Assembly (NCBI GenBank): GCA_002404095.1
Contig: DHJA01000178.1
Coordinates: 12,918 to 38,194, forward strand
Direction: 5' to 3'
Source of the DNA: Planctomycetaceae bacterium UBA4732
GTDB lineage: Bacteria > Planctomycetota > Planctomycetia > Gemmatales > Gemmataceae
DNA: 25,277 nt
The position numbers and the translations under genes are program-made. Position 1 is the stretch's first letter. Each line of letters begins with the position of its first letter. Below, piece after piece: positions 20,601-25,277 of this stretch. The notes beneath the pieces were generated by a model. The model was not told where the DNA came from, ran no database searches, and saw only the letters and a list, made by a program, of their open reading frames with translations.

Positions 20601-23600
20601 TCCGTCAGCAGGAAGGTGAGCAAGTCGCGCATCCGATCCGGCCCGAGCGTCTTGTCAATGCCTTCAGGCATGGTCGAGACGGCCGACGGCTTCAACGTCT
20701 CGACGTCGGCCCGTTTTACCATAACCTGCTGCCCTCGCTGGTCGCCGATCACGAGCGCGTCGCCCTCGGTTCGCAGTACGCCTTGAAGCACCCGCCCGTC
20801 CTTTAACTCGACGAAATAAGTGATGTAATCGGGATTGATGGCGGCGCTGGGGGAGTGGATGTCGCGCAGCACCGATTCATAGTCGCGGTGGATGAGGTTG
20901 GAAAGGTCGGGGCCGATCCGCCCGCCGCGCCCGCGCATCTGATGACACTTTACGCATAGGTTTTGTTCGTTGAAGAAAATCTCCCGGCCGCGCGTCCAGT
21001 CGCCGCCTTTCAACTCGGGTAGGTCGCGTTCGACCTCCACCAAGGGGTCAGTTAGCCGCTTCACTGAGGCCCACGGCACGAGCAACCGGCCCAGCGGCAG
21101 CGCCCGCGGCCGGGCGTCCTCGTTGGTCGCATACGTCGCTTCCAGCGACGCAGCCGCGCCGGTTTCCAGCGTGATTTCGACGGACAGCAGCTCGTCCTTT
21201 TTCGGCCGAACCTTGATGCGGACCTGACGACGGCCCTTCGCGTCAGCATTGCCTCCTTCGACGACCGCTAAAGGGGACTTTACATCCAGCGGGCCCGTCG
21301 CGGTCAACGTCACCGTAACGTCCTCATCGGGTAGGGTGTAGTCGAGCGTCGAACCGGGCTGCACGGCCGGGCGCAGCATCTGCCAAAGGTCGAGCTTGGT
21401 ACGCAGCGTTAGCGTCCCCGGTTGTTTGAGCAATTCCCATAGACGGTCGTGGTCGGCACTGCCTGCCGTGAAGACGCGGGCGACGGACAGGTCAAGGTGC
21501 GGCAGCCAGCCGGTCCACGCCCCGTCGCCGGACTTAGCACGCCAGGAAATATCCACTCCGGATAGGTCATATCCGAGATCGACCACCGGGTTTTGTGGTG
21601 ATTCCCCCGTATGCGGATCGGGTTTATCGGAACGGCCCATGCCTGGCAACGACAAAGCGTAATAGGCCGCTTCGGGCTGGGCGTCGGTACTCAGGATGAG
21701 GGTGCGCCGGTCGCCCGTTACGCCGACCGTCCGAATGGGAAGATCAAACCGCGGCGCCTTCAACTGACGCTTCACCGCCTCGTAGCCCGGTCGCTTTACC
21801 TCGAAGCGGTCGCCCGGACGGACATACTTGCCGTATTCGATGCTCGCCTTGCCCGCTAGACCCTTCAAATCGGCCGGGTCGAGTGGGGCGTCGAAGGCGA
21901 CCCGCACTTCGCGCGGCCCCGCCGCCCAGGTCAGCACCGGCTGTGGGGTTGTTTTGCCGACATAAGAGATCTTGTAGAGTTTGCCCCTGCCGGACGGGCC
22001 GGTGCCCCAATCCGGCTCGCCGCTATGGCATACCACGACCAAATCGCCGGCCGGCGACACGCAGGCATCCAGGGTCAACATGCCGAGGCAGGCCAGGATG
22101 TCGGTGCGTGCGACGTAGCCGGCCGGCGTCTTGGCGAGCTTGGTGCGATAGAGTTTGCCGCGCGAGTAGCCCGCGATGAGGGCGTCGCCCTGCCACCATG
22201 CCGGACCGAAGATCGGCCCCTTGTTGACCGACTCATCGAAAGTCAGACCGCAAGTGGATTGATGTTGCGGGCCGTAATCGAAGACGCTCGGCTCATCAAT
22301 GACATTAGGGAGGTGTTTTGGATGGCGCGGCGGAAAACCGTAGTGCCGGCCCTGCTGAATATGTAGCAGTTCATCCAACGGATTTCCGTTGGCCAGCCAG
22401 GTGGCGCCTTCCTGGTCGGTGGCGAATAAATCGCCGTCGCGGTTGAAGGCAAGCCCGATCGTGAAACGGACGCCGGTGGCGACGATCTCTCGCTTGGAAA
22501 AGTCGGGCGAAACCCTCAAGATCGTGCCGCGCTCGCTCTTCACGTCGTAATTGGCGCGGCCGTGCTCATCGACAACGTATGGGTTGGCATAGTTGGCAGT
22601 TCCGAGGCCAAAGTATAGGTTCTCGTCCTTGTCGAGGGCCACGCCGATGGCGTCCACGGCCTGCGGAATCTCCTTCCAGCCATCGGCCACGATGATTTCC
22701 TTGTCGGCCTTGTCGTCGCCGTCAGTGTCCACGATCAGCGAAATCTTGCCCTTGGACGCGACGAAAACGCCTTGGCCGAGCTTGTAACCGGGCGGCGTCA
22801 ACGCCATGCCGATGGGTCCGCGCAGCGCGCCCTTGCTTTCCCAGAAGCGTTCCACTTTATCTTCTAAACCTGTCCCTTTACTATCCGATAGGAGATAGAC
22901 GTCGCCATTGTAGGCGAGGGCGACGAGTTTTCCGTCGGGGCGATAACGGACATTATTGATGTTGGTCAGATCGATGGGGAGCTGGCGGACGGTGAAGCCG
23001 GGGACGAGCATTTGCACGGGCGGCGGGTCCGCGACAATAACCAATGGCTTGCCAATAATCGGCTTGGGCGGGGACGTAAGTTTCGCGGTTTTGCCCTGTC
23101 GGCCGGCGAGATACTCGTCCACCTTGGCAAGCTCGGCCTCGCTCAGGACGCGGTCGTAAACGAGGACTTGCAGCACGCCGCAAGAAAGGAAGCAGCGGAC
23201 GTTGGCGGGGCCGCCGTCGTTATTAAGGCAGCGGGCGCCGACGATGAAATTGTCCATGTGCAAAAGCGAATCGCCGCGGTCGCGCTTGCCGTTGGCTCTG
23301 CCGTCGGCGAACAACTTGACGCCGCCCGGCCCGACCGTGGACGTGAGCGCAAGCCGGCGAATGGCGCCGAAGTCGGAGGCGTCATGCAGCAAGTTGGACA
23401 CGCCGCCGAAGCCGGCGCCTTCGACGTTGAGCGCCGTGAAGCGCGGCGAGGGAGCCGGCCCGAGGTCGAGGTTCAGGCCGGTGGTATAGTCGTTTTTGCC
23501 GTTCTGGTTCATCGCCAGGACAGCGCGAAAGTCGCCCGGATTGCTGAACGGAGCGGCCACGACAATAACGGTGGCGTCCTTGTAGGATTGGCCGGCGTTG

Positions 23601-23935
23601 TTCAGCGCGAGATAGGCGCCGTCGCCGTCGAACAGCAGGGCCGGCGCGGCGACGGCGAGAAACGTGGGCCGAACGTCGGCGTTCTTCTGCGTCAGGTTCC
23701 GGCCGCGACCGGAAGCGTCGTACCAGGTTTCGACTTTTTCGCCGTCAGCGATCTCTTTTTCGCCGTGGGCTTTGCGAGCGGCGTTGAGCCGGCCGGCGTC
23801 GAGCCAGAGTTCCAAGCCGTCCGTAACGGGAAGAGCCGAGTCGGCCCACTTCTCGGCGCCCTTATCCTCCGCCCGTAATGGGGCGGTAAAAGAGAGGACG
23901 CCCAAAAGTAGCAGTAGGGCAAGCCGGCGCAACAT
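20522..23935 (-). CDS. Secreted LamG / beta-propeller / planctomycete heme-binding domain protein
   Basis: A 1137-aa exported protein (signal peptide about 1-22). Regions: LamG/concanavalin-like domain about 35-285 (GLELWLDAGRL ... VYDRVLSEAELAKVDEYLAGR), a membrane-bound-dehydrogenase-type beta-propeller about 315-690 (FTVRQLPIDLTNINNVRYRPDG, NRDGDLFATDQEGATW), a beta-rich region, and a C-terminal planctomycete-type heme-binding domain with CVKCH at 994-998 and later MPEGIDKTLGPDRMRDLLTFLL. It probably oxidises or binds carbohydrate-derived substrates at the cell surface or in the periplasm. The ATG at 23935 is preferred to 23944 because AAGGA is then correctly spaced. The last about 25 residues (after LLTEA) are low-complexity and result from the frameshift that separates the ThuA-like domain. 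It follows the ROK kinase gene by 26 bases. Confidence 0.85.
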   Translation of the reverse strand: MLRRLALLLLLGVLSFTAPLRAEDKGAEKWADSALPVTDGLELWLDAGRLNAARKAHGEKEIADGEKVETWYDASGRGRNLTQKNADVRPTFLAVAAPALLFDGDGAYLALNNAGQSYKDATVIVVAAPFSNPGDFRAVLAMNQNGKNDYTTGLNLDLGPAPSPRFTALNVEGAGFGGVSNLLHDASDFGAIRRLALTSTVGPGGVKLFADGRANGKRDRGDSLLHMDNFIVGARCLNNDGGPANVRCFLSCGVLQVLVYDRVLSEAELAKVDEYLAGRQGKTAKLTSPPKPIIGKPLVIVADPPPVQMLVPGFTVRQLPIDLTNINNVRYRPDGKLVALAYNGDVYLLSDSKGTGLEDKVERFWESKGALRGPIGMALTPPGYKLGQGVFVASKGKISLIVDTDGDDKADKEIIVADGWKEIPQAVDAIGVALDKDENLYFGLGTANYANPYVVDEHGRANYDVKSERGTILRVSPDFSKREIVATGVRFTIGLAFNRDGDLFATDQEGATWLANGNPLDELLHIQQGRHYGFPPRHPKHLPNVIDEPSVFDYGPQHQSTCGLTFDESVNKGPIFGPAWWQGDALIAGYSRGKLYRTKLAKTPAGYVARTDILACLGMLTLDACVSPAGDLVVVCHSGEPDWGTGPSGRGKLYKISYVGKTTPQPVLTWAAGPREVRVAFDAPLDPADLKGLAGKASIEYGKYVRPGDRFEVKRPGYEAVKRQLKAPRFDLPIRTVGVTGDRRTLILSTDAQPEAAYYALSLPGMGRSDKPDPHTGESPQNPVVDLGYDLSGVDISWRAKSGDGAWTGWLPHLDLSVARVFTAGSADHDRLWELLKQPGTLTLRTKLDLWQMLRPAVQPGSTLDYTLPDEDVTVTLTATGPLDVKSPLAVVEGGNADAKGRRQVRIKVRPKKDELLSVEITLETGAAASLEATYATNEDARPRALPLGRLLVPWASVKRLTDPLVEVERDLPELKGGDWTRGREIFFNEQNLCVKCHQMRGRGGRIGPDLSNLIHRDYESVLRDIHSPSAAINPDYITYFVELKDGRVLQGVLRTEGDALVIGDQRGQQVMVKRADVETLKPSAVSTMPEGIDKTLGPDRMRDLLTFLLTEAASTGGPGARRGAAAAAPGRGGSRP

Positions 23936-23961
23936 AATTTTCATCCTTTTAGGGCATGGGA

Positions 23962-24960
23962 CTATTGCTTTACCAACCGCCGGCCGCAGGCGGCCGCCCC
24001 GATGAAGCCGGCGTCGGCGCCGAGCTGGGCATACACGATCCGCGTCCGCTCCGCCGGCACCACGAACGCCAGCCGACGCACGTGCGCCCGGATGCGGTTG
24101 AGGAAGCCGTCGCCAGCCGCGATCATGCCGCCGCCGAAGACGATCAGGTCCGGGTCGATGACGTGCATCAGGTTCATCGCTCCAATCGCCAAATAAAGAG
24201 CGGTTTCTTCCACAATACGCCCGGCCAACTCGTCGCCGGCGTCCGACGCCGTGAAGACCTCGCGGGATGTCAGCTCCTTACCGGAGCGCATGAGGCCGTG
24301 AAGCGCCGACCGGCCGCCGTCGTCCGCCAGCGCCTCTTGCGTCCGCTTGACGACGGCCGTGGCACTGGCGTAAGCCTCCAGGCAGCCGAAACGGCCGCAT
24401 TCGCACTCGCGCGGGTTGGTCATCTCGATCTTAATATGGCCCACTTCGGCGCCGTGACTGTGTTCGCCTTCGACGATGTAGCCGCCCTCGCCGCCGGCCA
24501 CGATGATGCCGCCGCCCACGCCGGTGCCGAGCGTGAACAGCACCATACTGCGGGCGCCGCGTCCCGCGCCCGCCCAGAATTCGCCGTAGGCCGCCGCGTT
24601 GGCGTCGTTTTGAAAGGCGGTCGGTAAACCGAACGTCTCTGCAACATGCCGCCGCACCGGCACGTTTCGCCAAGGCTTCAGATTCATCGGATCGAGAATT
24701 AAGCCCCCCGGAATGTCCATCAATCCTGGCGTCGCCACGCCGACAGCCGATATTTGCTCCATAGACACGCCGGCTTGTCTCACGGCCGCGCGGATCGTCT
24801 CGCACATGCGTTCGAGACCGAAATCTTGCCCGCGATGCGCTTCCGTTGGCAGGCTTACGGCGCTCAACGGCCGGCCCGTGTCGTCCACCACTCCGGCCTT
24901 CATGCTGGAGCCGCCGACGTCGAGGCCGACAAACAGCGGTTCGACATTCGCAGTCGTCAT
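23962..24960 (-). CDS. ROK-family sugar kinase (glucokinase-like)
   Basis: A 332-aa cytoplasmic kinase. ATP-binding motif DVGGSSMKAGVV from residue 14, catalytic Asp119 in QNDANAAA, second phosphate loop LGTGVGGG (144-151), and the ROK zinc site: His175 (EVGH) with C186-x-C188-GRFG-C193 (ECECGRFGCLEAYAS). The conserved C-terminal FGGG(M) is present. This fits a glucokinase-like ROK enzyme; specificity for glucose versus other hexoses or N-acyl sugars cannot be read. No helix-turn-helix precedes the kinase domain, so it is not a ROK repressor. I chose the ATG at 24960 because the ATP loop follows directly; the long extension to 25218 overlaps the divergent gene. It is the first gene of the minus-strand unit leading into the LamG/propeller protein. 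Confidence 0.92.
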   Translation of the reverse strand: MTTANVEPLFVGLDVGGSSMKAGVVDDTGRPLSAVSLPTEAHRGQDFGLERMCETIRAAVRQAGVSMEQISAVGVATPGLMDIPGGLILDPMNLKPWRNVPVRRHVAETFGLPTAFQNDANAAAYGEFWAGAGRGARSMVLFTLGTGVGGGIIVAGGEGGYIVEGEHSHGAEVGHIKIEMTNPRECECGRFGCLEAYASATAVVKRTQEALADDGGRSALHGLMRSGKELTSREVFTASDAGDELAGRIVEETALYLAIGAMNLMHVIDPDLIVFGGGMIAAGDGFLNRIRAHVRRLAFVVPAERTRIVYAQLGADAGFIGAAACGRRLVKQ

Positions 24961-24996
24961 GTCTAAAAATCCTATGGCGGTTGTGCGTACAGGACG

Positions 24997-25002
24997 ATTG
25001 TA
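24997..25002 (-). promoter_or_regulatory. -10 candidate (TACAAT) for the ROK kinase unit
   Basis: On the minus strand TACAAT stands 36 bases before the ATG at 24960, in an 81-bp divergent intergenic region shared with the aldo/keto reductase gene. AGGA about 9-10 bases before the ATG gives a ribosome site. No clear -35 hexamer. Confidence 0.35.
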
Positions 25003-25041
25003 ACCGAGCGCGTGGGGCGCCGCAACGAAAGGGAGACGACA

Positions 25042-25277
25042 ATGCAACGACGGAAACTTGGCCGCAACGGCCCGACGGTTTCGGCGATGGGTCTTGGCTG
25101 CATGGGCATGTCGGAGTTCTACTCTGGCCGCGACGATGCCGAATCTGTATCGACCATCCACCGCGCCCTCGATCTCGGCGTGGACTTTCTCGACACTGCC
25201 GATATGTACGGCCCTCACATCAACGAGGAGCTAGTCGGCAAGGCGATCAAGGGCCGGCGCGACAAGGTCGTGCTGGC
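25042..25277 (+). CDS. Aldo/keto reductase, 5' part (runs off the window)
   Basis: The 78 visible residues start [23 protein letters not shown], then [11 protein letters not shown], typical of the aldo/keto reductase superfamily, close to the YakC/AKR13-like group. The catalytic Asp51 and Tyr56 are visible; the catalytic Lys would follow at the very end and lies outside or at the edge. NAD(P)H-dependent reduction of carbonyl compounds is expected. GGGAG about 7 bases upstream supports the ATG at 25042. It is transcribed divergently from the ROK kinase unit. Confidence 0.9.
   Translation, partial: MQRRKLGRNGPTVSAMGLGCMGMSEFYSGRDDAESVSTIHRALDLGVDFLDTADMYGPHINEELVGKAIKGRRDKVVL

Noticed and set aside
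23012..23878. 288-aa plus-strand open frame
   Set aside because: It is antisense to the LamG domain of the secreted protein, which is clearly recognisable.
24961..25218. N-terminal extension of the ROK kinase
   Set aside because: It overlaps the divergent aldo/keto reductase start; the ATG at 24960 precedes the ATP-binding loop directly.

Overview
The window looks like chromosomal DNA of a planctomycete, most likely from the Gemmata/Gemmataceae neighbourhood. It is GC-rich and carries several gene types typical of that group: a large secreted protein with a LamG-like domain, a beta-propeller and a planctomycete-type heme-binding domain, next to a ThuA-like domain; an FHA/coiled-coil/pseudokinase protein; 24-residue TDAGLKEL leucine-rich repeats; an acetylxylan-esterase-like secreted hydrolase; and many dispersed inverted repeats. 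The taxonomic call is inference from gene content, as no rRNA is present.

Layout. (1) 1-1.7 kb: intergenic repeats, a YmdB-type phosphoesterase and, convergent to it, a small protein with four DGxID loops. They share a 24-bp-arm inverted repeat between their 3' ends. (2) 1.8-9.6 kb, minus strand: a tightly packed unit, transcribed MFS transporter -> secreted esterase -> Rex redox repressor -> FHA/coiled-coil/pseudokinase. (3) 9.6-12.0 kb, minus strand: clpS, a two-gene unit (unknown protein + HEPN-like protein), a truncated second clpS, and a leucine-rich-repeat lipoprotein candidate. (4) 12.1-16.0 kb, plus strand: Lhr-type DEXH helicase, a minimal nucleotidyltransferase, a long inverted repeat and a PdeM-like phosphoesterase. 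This resembles part of the ligase-associated DNA repair gene set. (5) 16.0-17.6 kb: a BON-domain secreted protein (minus) and a two-CBS protein (plus). (6) 17.6-19.6 kb: a decayed accessory patch. It holds an antitoxin with a truncated PIN toxin, a frameshifted ParE/RelE-type toxin behind an ankyrin gene that seems to end in an antitoxin tail, a possible attC-like site, and an intact ATGA-coupled pair (DUF6932-type nucleotidyltransferase fold + 65-aa helical protein). (7) 19.8-25.0 kb, minus strand: ROK sugar kinase -> LamG/propeller/heme-binding protein -> ThuA-like domain. The last two appear to be one gene split by a single extra base. (8) 25.04 kb to the end: the 5' part of an aldo/keto reductase.

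The catabolic parts fit a carbohydrate-degrading lifestyle: MFS import, deacetylation, ROK kinase, ThuA-like protein and heme-binding oxidoreductase. Rex adds NADH/NAD+ sensing. The most interesting parts are the small accessory cassettes (HEPN pair and DUF6932 pair), the recombination scars around them, and the dispersed repeat that has become part of the lhr coding sequence.
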